Shown here one piece after another: positions 6,897 through 13,673 of a DNA stretch of 30,813 nucleotides. The stretch's first letter is position 1. Each line of letters starts with the position of its first letter. Made by a program: the position numbers and the translations under genes. The notes beneath the pieces are model-generated. The model searched no databases and was not told the DNA's origin. It saw only the letters and a list, made by a program, of their open reading frames with translations. The stretch comes from Christensenella sp. UBA4626. Its GTDB lineage: Bacteria > Bacillota > Clostridia > Christensenellales > UBA1242. The DNA lies in the NCBI GenBank assembly GCA_002406115.1, contig DHNC01000002.1, positions 1 to 30,813 of the forward strand. Reading direction: 5' to 3'.

Positions 6897-7213
6897 CTCG
6901 TGTCCCCTTGTATTATTCTAGAAGAACCAAAAACTCGTGTCCCCTTGCGAGGGGAAGGTTGGTAAAACGCTTGCGTTTTAACAAAGGGTAGTTTATTTAA
7001 GTCCTCTTCCATTTGGCTTTTATATAAGGATAGTATCATAACTACCCTTTGGTGTTCATTACATTCACACCAACCTTCCCCATCAACCGCCCCAAAAACG
7101 TAAGTTTTTTGGGGACCCCGAAGGGGACACGAGGCTATCGGACTTTTCCAACCTTCCCCAGACAAACGCTCATAAAAACATAAGTTTTTTGGGGACTCCG
7201 TAGGGGACACGAG
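6897..7213 (-). mobile_element. Collapsed, non-coding relative of the DUF559 unit (repeat family B cluster)
   Basis: Read on the minus strand the order is: module 2 (7213-7134), module 1 (7133-7042), a 50-base core (7041-6992), an inverted module 1 (6991-6934), then a truncated extra end (6911-6897). The intact unit at 10073-10684 has the same order on the plus strand. The core keeps AGGACTTAAATAAA next to the inverted module, identical to bases 10614-10627, and TATATAAAA matching the 3' end of the DUF559 gene. The rest of the gene is absent. Module 1 here has a longer second hairpin (CCCCAAAA...TTTTGGGG). The 110-codon frame running through it is an artefact of the repeats. Confidence 0.7.
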
Positions 7214-7264
7214 ATTTTGTTTGCGTTTGCGAGTAGTAAACTAACCTAATGGCGGGCTGCGACG

Positions 7265-8548
7265 CTATTCAATATTTGGCAATTCATCTGGTGGGGTGCC
7301 GTCATCGTCGTCTTTATCGTAATCTATGCCGACAACCTGGCTGACATCGCCCAATTTTTTGGCAATTTTGCGAGAGGATTTTGTTGCCAATTCAATGTTT
7401 GTGTTTGCCTCACTGATTTTGTTTTGAGTTTTAAGCAGCAACGCCACAAATTTTTCAAATTCTTGCTTAAATGTGGACAAAACCTGCCACAATTCGCTGC
7501 TGCGTTTTTCGATATACATGGTTTTAAAGCCAAGTTGCAAACTGTTCAAAAGTGCCGTCAAAGTGGTTGGGCCGCACACAACAATTTTGTATTGATTTTG
7601 GAGTGTGTCCATAAGTTCCACGTCACGCACAACCTCGGCATAAAGCCCTTCAATCGGCAAAAACATAACTGCAAAATCGGTGGTGTCTGGCACGGAAATA
7701 TATTTTTCCTTAATGGATTTTGCCTCTTCTTTTATGCGTTTAACCAGTTGTTTTTGAGCGTGTTCAATGGCGTCTTTGTCCATTGTTTCGCTGGCTTCCA
7801 CAAGGCGGTTATAGTCTTCAAGCGGAAATTTGCTGTCGATTGGCAAATACACTTCTTTTTCGTCCTTGCCTGGCATAACAACCACAAAATCCACACGTTC
7901 CTTGCTGTTCTTTTTGATTTGAACTTGCGCTTTGTATTGGCTTGGTGCAAGCATTTGGTCAAGCAACGAACTGAGCATCACTTCGCCCCAGCCGCCACGC
8001 ACTTTAACATTGCCCAAAACACGTTTAAGGTCGCCCACGCCGTTGGCAAGCGTACGCATTTCACCAATGCCCAAATTTACGCTCTCCAAACTCTGCTGGA
8101 TTTTGGAAAAACTTTCATTAAGACGTTGCGAAAGACTGTTGTTCAATTTTTCATCCACCGTTTCACGCATCTTTTCCAGTTGCTTTTCGTTTTGTTGGCT
8201 CATTGTTATAAGCGAGGTGTTTACATTGTTTGTCAACTTTTCAATGCGCTGCTCGTTGCGGGCGGTCAGTTCGTCCACACGCTTGGAAATACTGTCAAAC
8301 TCCTGCTTTTGCAACACGGTCAAATTGTTGATTGTGTTTTGCGTCATCACTTCGCTGTTTTTAAGTTGCTGCATAATCATATTGTTCACCAACTGATTTT
8401 GCTCTTTTTGGCTTGTAAAAAGCGACTGCAATTTTTCCGCATCATATTCCGAACTCATTGCCGCTTTCTTTTTATACATAACCACAAAAATGATGAGTGA
8501 TATCAACCACACACCACCCAATATTCCACCTAAAATTATATATCCCAT
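7265..8548 (-). CDS. rmuC: DNA recombination protein RmuC
   Basis: RmuC-family proteins are membrane-anchored, predicted PD-(D/E)XK nucleases that limit rearrangements at inverted repeats. The 427-residue product has an N-terminal membrane helix (about 4-24), a long coiled coil (about 30-160), and the RmuC domain with GGWGEVMLSSLLDQM, DFVVVMPGKDEKEVYLPIDSKFP and the DFAVMFLPIEGLYAE segment. The ATG at 8548 follows AAAAGGA. It is a stand-alone gene. Its position beside an inverted-repeat cluster is noteworthy given the role of RmuC, but may be chance. Confidence 0.93.
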   Translation of the reverse strand: MGYIILGGILGGVWLISLIIFVVMYKKKAAMSSEYDAEKLQSLFTSQKEQNQLVNNMIMQQLKNSEVMTQNTINNLTVLQKQEFDSISKRVDELTARNEQRIEKLTNNVNTSLITMSQQNEKQLEKMRETVDEKLNNSLSQRLNESFSKIQQSLESVNLGIGEMRTLANGVGDLKRVLGNVKVRGGWGEVMLSSLLDQMLAPSQYKAQVQIKKNSKERVDFVVVMPGKDEKEVYLPIDSKFPLEDYNRLVEASETMDKDAIEHAQKQLVKRIKEEAKSIKEKYISVPDTTDFAVMFLPIEGLYAEVVRDVELMDTLQNQYKIVVCGPTTLTALLNSLQLGFKTMYIEKRSSELWQVLSTFKQEFEKFVALLLKTQNKISEANTNIELATKSSRKIAKKLGDVSQVVGIDYDKDDDDGTPPDELPNIE

Positions 8549-8686
8549 TTGTTTTTCCTTTTAAATTTGATTTTCACAAATCATTACATAAAAAATAAAT
8601 ATAAATATTCACAAATTAACCATAATTAATGATTAAATATATTTATTATAAATAAAAACCACAATTTTGTAAATTAAAAAACAAAC

Positions 8687-8717
8687 AAAAAAAACACCTA
8701 ACCAAAATTAGATGTTT
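8687..8717 (-). terminator. Terminator of the SipW-type surface-protein gene
   Basis: Minus-strand hairpin ACATCTAA / TTAGGTGT (one wobble) followed by eight T, just past the stop at 8730. The AT-rich gap to rmuC (8549-8686) shows no gene. Confidence 0.8.
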
Positions 8718-8729
8718 AATATGTTAATT

Positions 8730-9878
8730 TTAAACTTCCGCCCCAGCGATAAATGCAGTGCCAGCGGTGCTGATGTAAAATTTGTTGTTAACAGTGTCAT
8801 ACATACCTGCAACGCCGGCACTGTTTTTGGCTGGGATGAGGTTATATTTCATTGCCCCGTCCTGATAAATTTTGAAATATTGCATTTTGCAGAAATTGCT
8901 GTATGTTGTCCCAGTTTGAGCCAATGTACCAATTGACAACTTACCGCTAGTTTGGTCTACCCATTTCGCACTGTTTGCAACAACGTTGTTGATATACAAT
9001 GCCTGAACTCTGTTAGTCACGTTACGCACAAATGTTAGACTATCATATGAAGTTGAACTTGCAGCAATGGTGCTAGGACCATTCATCTCATAATTACCAC
9101 TATTATTTATTCCCCAATAACCATATGCACTGCTATTATATCCCATAAGTTGGCGTTTGGATGTGTTTGTCCACATAATGGAAGTTTCAACGATGAAATT
9201 ATCGGTATCGGCAGTTACTTGAAAGTCTGTGTCAAACCACTGATGTCCATTCATTTCGATATATTCAAGTTGAGTATAGTCGGTTGGTAAACTAATTACC
9301 CCCCCCCCAGAGCCTTCCAACAATATATTGGTTGCTTCAAGAGCGGTTAAATGGCTTTGCTGAATTGCGTGGGCAATTACATACAATTTTGCGGTTTTGC
9401 CTTTATATTCGTTGCCGTAAGAAGAATCGAATGTAAAACTTAAATTGAAATTTTGACTGCCGTCCACTGCGATTGGTGTGGATTCGGTTGTATATTTTTT
9501 TTCTGATGGGCTGTAAACCATTTCGGTTGCACCGTTGGCTGTGTAATATGCGGTTTGGATAAGCACGCCGTCCACATAGACGTCACATTCAAGCAAAGCA
9601 TAGATTGCGGCAGTGCCTGTGTTTTGAACCACGCCTGTGTACTGCACGGTTGAGCCCGGAACTATTTTTGTTGATAAAGCACCTGTTTGACCAGTTGCTG
9701 TAAGTTTTGTGTTTGAGATGCCAACTTTGATGATTGCGGTTGTCATGTTGGACTGCTGTTTTTTTGCAGTTGCGGTGAAATAAGCGAATGCTCCACCCAT
9801 GGAAACAACAAGGGTAAGAGCAAACGTTATCACCCACATGAAAATCGACTTAAAATTGACCCTCTTGTAATTTTTCAA
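8730..9878 (-). CDS. Secreted SipW-dependent-type protein with LamG-like C-terminal domain, possibly phase-variable
   Basis: A 382-residue product. Residues 12-36 form a hydrophobic signal ending AFAYFTATA, the pattern of TasA/camelysin-like proteins processed by SipW. Residues 45-170 are a beta-rich domain. From about 200 the segment YTQLEYIEMNGHQWFDTDF begins a concanavalin/LamG-like domain common in gut Clostridia. The start is a TTG at 9878, supported by AGGTGG five bases upstream; the first ATG (codon 14) has no ribosome site and would cut the signal. A run of ten G (codons 191-194) joins the two domains: one base fewer gives TAA at once, and one more gives TAG two codons later. Confidence 0.8.
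   Translation of the reverse strand: MKNYKRVNFKSIFMWVITFALTLVVSMGGAFAYFTATAKKQQSNMTTAIIKVGISNTKLTATGQTGALSTKIVPGSTVQYTGVVQNTGTAAIYALLECDVYVDGVLIQTAYYTANGATEMVYSPSEKKYTTESTPIAVDGSQNFNLSFTFDSSYGNEYKGKTAKLYVIAHAIQQSHLTALEATNILLEGSGGGVISLPTDYTQLEYIEMNGHQWFDTDFQVTADTDNFIVETSIMWTNTSKRQLMGYNSSAYGYWGINNSGNYEMNGPSTIAASSTSYDSLTFVRNVTNRVQALYINNVVANSAKWVDQTSGKLSIGTLAQTGTTYSNFCKMQYFKIYQDGAMKYNLIPAKNSAGVAGMYDTVNNKFYISTAGTAFIAGAEV
9299..9308 (-). repeat. G10 homopolymer tract inside a surface-protein gene
   Basis: Ten G on the coding strand at the domain boundary, in a very AT-rich genome. Both alternative reading frames reach a stop immediately after the tract. Such contingency tracts switch surface proteins on and off in other bacteria. 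Confidence 0.85.
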
Positions 9879-9894
9879 ACTACCACCTAGTTAA

Positions 9895-9923
9895 AGTTTA
9901 AACTTTATGTCGTTTATTGTCAA
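9895..9923 (-). promoter_or_regulatory. Possible promoter of the SipW-type gene
   Basis: TTGACA at 9923-9918 and TAAACT at 9900-9895 with a 17-base spacer. The -10 match is modest and would leave a leader so short that the start point falls at the ribosome site. Confidence 0.4.
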
Positions 9924-10166
9924 ATAAAATTTGCAATATCCTAGATTTTGTATTATCAAATTTAATTTAAAATATCTTTTGTATTGGAATCTAAAATGCC
10001 AATATCGTGGTTTATTGAAATTTGGAATTTCTTCTTTCTCATGTCCCTTAAAGTTTTTGACTAAAACAAAATCTCGTGTCCCTATGGGATCCCCAAAAAA
10101 ACTTATGTTTTTAGGGGGCGTTTGTTTGGGAAGGTTGGTGTGGATTGTGTCTAATAGTCCGATAGC

Positions 10167-10223
10167 CTCGTGTCCCCTTGTGAGGGGAAGGTTGGTACGA
10201 ATGCAATGAGTACCAAAGGGTAG
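10167..10223 (-). repeat. Left inverted-repeat arm of the DUF559 unit (family B)
   Basis: Fifty-seven bases, one mismatch from the complement of 10628-10684. It contains stems CCCCT/AGGGG and TTGGTAC/GTACCAA and ends in AAAGGGTAG eleven bases before the promoter of the gene. Confidence 0.9.
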
Positions 10224-10233
10224 TAAAAATTAG

Positions 10234-10261
10234 TTGACATTTGTATCTAAAAAATTATAGT
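10234..10261 (+). promoter_or_regulatory. Promoter of the DUF559 gene, just inside the left arm
   Basis: TTGACA at 10234-10239 and TATAGT at 10256-10261 with a 16-base spacer. The predicted start point is within a few bases of the ATG at 10271, so the mRNA would be leaderless or nearly so. Confidence 0.65.
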
Positions 10262-10270
10262 AAAATTGAT

Positions 10271-10615
10271 ATGTACGAATACAACCATAAAAACAAAAAC
10301 AATGCAAAAAAATTAAGAAAAGAAATGACACCATGGGAAAGAAAACTATGGTTTAATTTTTTTAGAAATATAAATGTAAAATGTTATCGTCAACGAATGA
10401 TTGGCGAATATATTGTGGACTTTTACATTCCTAGTTTAAAAATAGTGGTTGAACTTGATGGCTCGCAACACTGTGATGAAAATCAAAAACTATACGATAA
10501 CACACGCTCAGAATTTCTAAAAAGCAACGGAATAAATGTTTTGAGATTTTACAACAACGATATAGATAAAAACTTTGAAGGTGTTTGCGAGCAAATTTTG
10601 ATGTATATAAAATAG
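10271..10615 (+). CDS. DUF559 family endonuclease (Vsr-like PD-(D/E)XK fold)
   Basis: A 114-residue single-domain protein. It shows the whole family pattern: LRKEMTPWERKLWFNFFR (15-32), a conserved Gln (Q41), YIVDFYIP with Asp 50, KIVVELDGSQH (57-67) with Glu 61 and Asp 63 in the predicted catalytic core, then DNTR and INVLRFYNNDI. DUF559 (Pfam PF04480) is related to very-short-patch-repair endonucleases. Nothing appears truncated. The ATG at 10271 is preferred to an in-frame TTG at 10241, which lies inside the promoter. No ribosome site is present. The gene fills the space between two 57-base inverted repeats, which suggests it acts on them; that is inference. Confidence 0.88.
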   Translation: MYEYNHKNKNNAKKLRKEMTPWERKLWFNFFRNINVKCYRQRMIGEYIVDFYIPSLKIVVELDGSQHCDENQKLYDNTRSEFLKSNGINVLRFYNNDIDKNFEGVCEQILMYIK

Positions 10616-10627
10616 GACTTAAATAAA

Positions 10628-10684
10628 CTACCCTTTGGTACTCATTGCATTCGTACCAGCCTTCCCCTCACAAGGGGACACGAG
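10628..10684 (+). repeat. Right inverted-repeat arm of the DUF559 unit (family B)
   Basis: Begins CTACCCTTTGGTAC twelve bases after the gene's stop codon and ends GGGGACACGAG. It differs from the left arm at one base. Confidence 0.9.
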
Positions 10685-10709
10685 AAATTGTTTCTTCCAA
10701 ACTCTCACT

Positions 10710-10768
10710 AGGATCTGAAAATTTTCTAACGAAAATTATTCAGATTCTTCACTTGCGTTCAGAATGAC
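10710..10768 (+). repeat. Repeat family A, partial copy
   Basis: Matches the right arm of the long form (AGGATCTGAAAATTTTC ... AGAATGAC) with several changes, 25 bases after the DUF559 unit. It continues the pattern of A and B repeats sharing intergenic sites. The sequence from 10769 to 10865 shows no gene. Confidence 0.65.
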
Positions 10769-10869
10769 TTGATGAGATTCTTGGGACGGCAGCGGGACTT
10801 CCGCAAAGGCTAACGTAGTGATTTTGAAAAAAAGGAAAGCGGTTTATTTTTAATATTTAGGTCAAGTTG

Positions 10870-10898
10870 TTTACTTTTGCGTTTGATTTGGGTATAAT
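10870..10898 (+). promoter_or_regulatory. Promoter of the lipid-kinase-like gene
   Basis: TATAAT at 10893-10898, with TTTACT at 10870-10875 as a weak -35 (17-base spacer). The ATG at 10905 lies seven bases past the -10, so the transcript would begin at the start codon. Confidence 0.6.
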
Positions 10899-10904
10899 AA
10901 AAAT

Positions 10905-11771
10905 ATGTTAAACATTATGGTTGCTCCATCAAACTACTCAAAAGTGAGCGAAAAAATTGCAAAAAAAATTGTTAGATTTTTAAAAACTGAAAATAAAGAA
11001 TATTCAGTGTATTTTTTTATGAATATTGACGATTTTAATGCCACAACAAAGGAACTTACTGAGCAAATGGAAACCGAATTTGCGATTGTTGGGGATGACT
11101 TTGTTTTGAGCAATTTTGTGAACAATGTAAAAGACATTTCAAAGATAAAAATGGGCATTATTCCGCTTGGTGGGAACGACGATTTTGCAAATTATATTGA
11201 GGTTGAACAAAATCCGATTGCTGCAATAAAAACCATTTTGAACAACAAGCCTGAGCCAATTGATTATCTGATTTTGAACGACAAAATTGTGCTTAACAAC
11301 ATTATTGTTGGCGCAAGTGTGGAACTTTATGAAATTTGGAATCAATATAAAGTTAAAAATGTGCTTACAAAAAAACTTGCAAGTTTGAAATATGCCGCAA
11401 AATGTGAGGATGTGGAACTGATTATCGACACAAAAACCTCCAAGCCAAAAAAGGAAATGGTTTACGAACTTTCCATTTCTAACGGCGGGCTTTTGAACGG
11501 CAAACATTTGAACGCTTTGGCAAACGTGAAAGACGGGCTTTTTAATTTGAGTTATTCCAGCAATTTGGACGAAAGCAAACGCAAAGCATATATGTTGCAA
11601 TTCAATTCTGGCGACCAAATTTACAACGAAAACACAAAGCAATTGTGGATTGGCAGCGTGAGCGTAAAAAGACCTGAAGGCGAACTTAAAGTTTATGCCG
11701 ACAAGCAATTGTACAATTTAGAAGAAATGAATGTTTCGGTTGTGGAAGCCGGGTTGAAAATTTTTAGATAA
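10905..11771 (+). CDS. Divergent diacylglycerol/lipid kinase-family protein
   Basis: A 288-residue product with the overall DAGK/YegS plan: PLGGNDDFANYI (87-98) in place of PxGTGNDFAR, NIIVGASVELYE (about 131-142), NGGLLNGKHLNALANVKDGLF (around 195-215) and a C-terminal beta region ending in GLKIF. The family's nucleotide-binding GGDGT is reduced to IVGDDFVLSNFVN (61-73), so normal kinase activity is doubtful. It may be an inactive or altered-specificity member. No ribosome site precedes ATG 10905 or a second ATG four codons on; the promoter position suggests a leaderless mRNA. Confidence 0.7.
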   Translation: MLNIMVAPSNYSKVSEKIAKKIVRFLKTENKEYSVYFFMNIDDFNATTKELTEQMETEFAIVGDDFVLSNFVNNVKDISKIKMGIIPLGGNDDFANYIEVEQNPIAAIKTILNNKPEPIDYLILNDKIVLNNIIVGASVELYEIWNQYKVKNVLTKKLASLKYAAKCEDVELIIDTKTSKPKKEMVYELSISNGGLLNGKHLNALANVKDGLFNLSYSSNLDESKRKAYMLQFNSGDQIYNENTKQLWIGSVSVKRPEGELKVYADKQLYNLEEMNVSVVEAGLKIFR

Positions 11772-12235
11772 TTCAATTTAAAATTATAAATTTAAAGCCA
11801 AAAATTAAAAACAAATATTTGAAACATAAATAATTTAAATTTAAAAAATATGCAATAATTTTATAAAAAAATGTAATTTTTAATATATTTTTGACAAATT
11901 ATTGCGTTTTTTTGGATTTTTTTAATATTTTTTAAAATTTATTTTATTTTTCAAGTTCTCTATTTTTTAGTTTTTATAATATTTTTTTAACCCATTTAGG
12001 ATAAACAAAACCTTTTTTGTGTATAGTTACACAAACTTAAAATAAAATTTATGGATTAAATTTAATTTTTTTAATTTTTAAAGCGTATTAAAAAATAAAT
12101 ATTTGGATATTTTAATTTTTATTCGACAAAAATACATATATTAAATGTGCAAAATTATTTGGTAATTAAAAATTGATTTGGTATAATAAATAATATAAAT
12201 TTGTGTTTAAAACAAAAATTTGGGGGTAAAAAATT
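11772..12235. other. AT-rich intergenic region without a recognisable gene
   Basis: 464 bases of nearly pure A/T with long A and T runs. I see no open frame, tRNA or clear terminator. A promoter for the next gene lies at its right end: TTGGTA at 12159-12164 and TATAAT at 12182-12187, 17 bases apart. Confidence 0.6.
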
Positions 12236-12943
12236 ATGATTGAAAAAATTGCAATGTGGGGTGGTTTTGCTGGCATCATCGTTGCGGTGGTTGCAATGAT
12301 TGTGCTGTTTTTAACAAGACAAAACATTTTGGACATTTTGGATAGAGATGTTATTTTGTTTGACAAGAACTTTGAACTTAAAAAGCAAGCGATTGAGCAA
12401 GCAATGCTTGTTGTTGATGAGTTGGAAGAAAAAGGTGAAGCCGCAAAATCTTATGAATTTGTTGAAAGGTCAAAAAAGATTTACAACGAACTTTTGTGTG
12501 TCGTAAGTGACGTGCGTGTAGCTGACGAATTTTATAATCTTACAATCGAACAAGTTGAACCAACAAGCAATCAATTTGCACACTTTAAATTGATGTGCAG
12601 GCATGATATCGGTCTATCAAACAAAAAGGCAAAATTGCTTAAACGCAACAAGGCAGAAGTTGAGCAAAAACCTGCCACCAAGCCAAACTTTGACACTGGC
12701 TTTGAAAACCCAAGACCAATGCCTTACAATCAGCCTCGCTCAACCCAACCTGTTCAACCAACAACTCAAACTCAGCCTCGCCCAATGCCAAGGCCACAAC
12801 CTCGTCCAACGGCGGCAGGAACTCAACCAACAGCAACAGCAGGGACCCAACCAAGAGTTGCCAATGAAAATACAACTAGACCTGTGCCAGTTTCAAGACC
12901 TATGCCAAGGATAACTGGCGACCCATCAAATCGCAATCAATAG
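12236..12943 (+). CDS. Membrane-anchored protein with Pro/Gln-rich tail
   Basis: A 235-residue product of no family I recognise. An N-terminal membrane helix (about 8-28) is followed by a helical, charged domain (35-145, with LDRDVILFDKNFELKKQAIEQ) and a low-complexity tail (150-235) rich in Pro, Gln, Thr and Arg (QPRPMPRPQPRPT, then ATAGTQPR). The orientation of the tail is unclear. The ATG at 12236 has GGGGG nine bases upstream. It is a single-gene unit with its own promoter and a strong terminator. Confidence 0.75.
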   Translation: MIEKIAMWGGFAGIIVAVVAMIVLFLTRQNILDILDRDVILFDKNFELKKQAIEQAMLVVDELEEKGEAAKSYEFVERSKKIYNELLCVVSDVRVADEFYNLTIEQVEPTSNQFAHFKLMCRHDIGLSNKKAKLLKRNKAEVEQKPATKPNFDTGFENPRPMPYNQPRSTQPVQPTTQTQPRPMPRPQPRPTAAGTQPTATAGTQPRVANENTTRPVPVSRPMPRITGDPSNRNQ

Positions 12944-12981
12944 GATAAAAAATTACAACACTGATTATTCTTAACAAAAAT

Positions 12982-13007
12982 CCACCAGCCTATCTGGTGG
13001 TTTTTTT
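12982..13007 (+). terminator. Terminator of the Pro/Gln-rich protein gene
   Basis: CCACCAG / CTGGTGG hairpin followed by seven T, about 40 bases after the stop. Confidence 0.9.
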
Positions 13008-13060
13008 ATATCCTAATTTGTTTCGCCGATTATAAAATAAAAATATGACGTAGCATTCAC

Positions 13061-13090
13061 AAAAAAACTCACCGTTTTGGTGAGTTTTTT
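13061..13090. terminator. Bidirectional terminator between convergent units
   Basis: AAACTCACC / GGTGAGTTT hairpin with A-run and T-run on its two sides. On the minus strand it ends the trxB-surface protein-YcxB operon. Confidence 0.85.
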
Positions 13091-13128
13091 ATGCCCCAAT
13101 TTATGGCTTTGATTGAGATAATTTTAGA

Positions 13129-13665
13129 TTATTTCTTTTGGCTTTTTGACATAGCCTTTTGCAAAAGTGCTTTAAGTTGGTCAATGTCGCCTGTCAAAAA
13201 TTCTTTCCTCAAACAAACATATTCTGCGCTGTTGAAAACCAAAATCAAACGTTTGTCATCTTCCAAATAACTTGTAAGACTTTTGAGTGAATGAATATTT
13301 TTTGCTTGTTCTTCATCGTCCTTTAAAAGCACTTCGGTGCAAGTGTTGTTGTCGATTGTTACTTGCAAAAAGTCCATTGTGTCCAATTTTTGTTTGTAAA
13401 ATGATTTTTTCTGTGCGTGATTTAAACTCACTGGTATCATAAAATACATAACCTGCAAGACAACTAAACAAACGATGAGGATGATGTCCAAAATGAAAGA
13501 TTTTTTGTACACAATATCCACAATCATAAGAGCAATCATCGCAACCAGAAGGATTGGAATCATAATTGCGATAACTTTATCTTTTGTGCGTTTTTGAGAG
13601 CGGAAAACATATTTTGCACTGATGAGAGAATCTTCCAACTCGTATTTATATTTACATGAAAACAT
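13129..13665 (-). CDS. YcxB-like membrane protein
   Basis: A 178-residue product with an N-terminal strand-rich segment (YKYELEDSLISAKYVFRSQKRT), two membrane helices at about 32-50 and 56-77, and a C-terminal domain (about 95-170) that reads like YcxB proteins: EVLLKDDEEQAKNIHSLKSL, then LILVFNSAEYVCLRKEFL. YcxB proteins have no established function. The ATG at 13665 follows AGGAG and lies eight bases after the giant surface-protein gene, so it is the last gene of that operon. Confidence 0.65.
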   Translation of the reverse strand: MFSCKYKYELEDSLISAKYVFRSQKRTKDKVIAIMIPILLVAMIALMIVDIVYKKSFILDIILIVCLVVLQVMYFMIPVSLNHAQKKSFYKQKLDTMDFLQVTIDNNTCTEVLLKDDEEQAKNIHSLKSLTSYLEDDKRLILVFNSAEYVCLRKEFLTGDIDQLKALLQKAMSKSQKK

Positions 13666-13673
13666 TTTTACTC

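Larger units (their letters stand above)
10073..10684 (+). mobile_element. Compact inverted-repeat unit carrying a DUF559 endonuclease gene
   Basis: The 612-bp unit consists of module 2 (10073-10166), inverted-repeat arm (10167-10223), a promoter, the DUF559 gene, and the second arm (10628-10684). The two 57-base arms match at 56 positions as inverted repeats. The outer ends are CTCGTGTCC and its complement, and the flanks on both sides read AAAT, a possible four-base target duplication in AT-rich DNA. The arms recur without the gene at 438-494, 6934-7133 and 30757-30813. This resembles REP/RAYT units, in which a nuclease gene is bounded by palindromes that also occur dispersed. Mobility is inferred, not shown. 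Confidence 0.65.

Noticed and set aside
6878..7210. A 110-codon open frame on the minus strand
   Set aside because: It runs through the repeat modules at 6897-7213 and reads translated palindromes (SPTESPKN, CPLRGPQKTYVFG). It has no ribosome site or family pattern.
7424..8500. A 358-codon open frame opposite rmuC
   Set aside because: It is the antisense shadow of rmuC, with composition (His, Phe and Gln runs) typical of reversed coding sequence; rmuC itself is unambiguous.
151..10768. A CRISPR array among the repeated sequences
   Set aside because: The repeats are long, palindromic, irregularly spaced and scattered among genes, with no regular spacers and no cas genes.
12639..12914. Long frames overlapping the Pro/Gln-rich tail of the gene at 12236
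   Set aside because: They result from the low-complexity codon pattern (CCA and CAA runs stay open in all frames).
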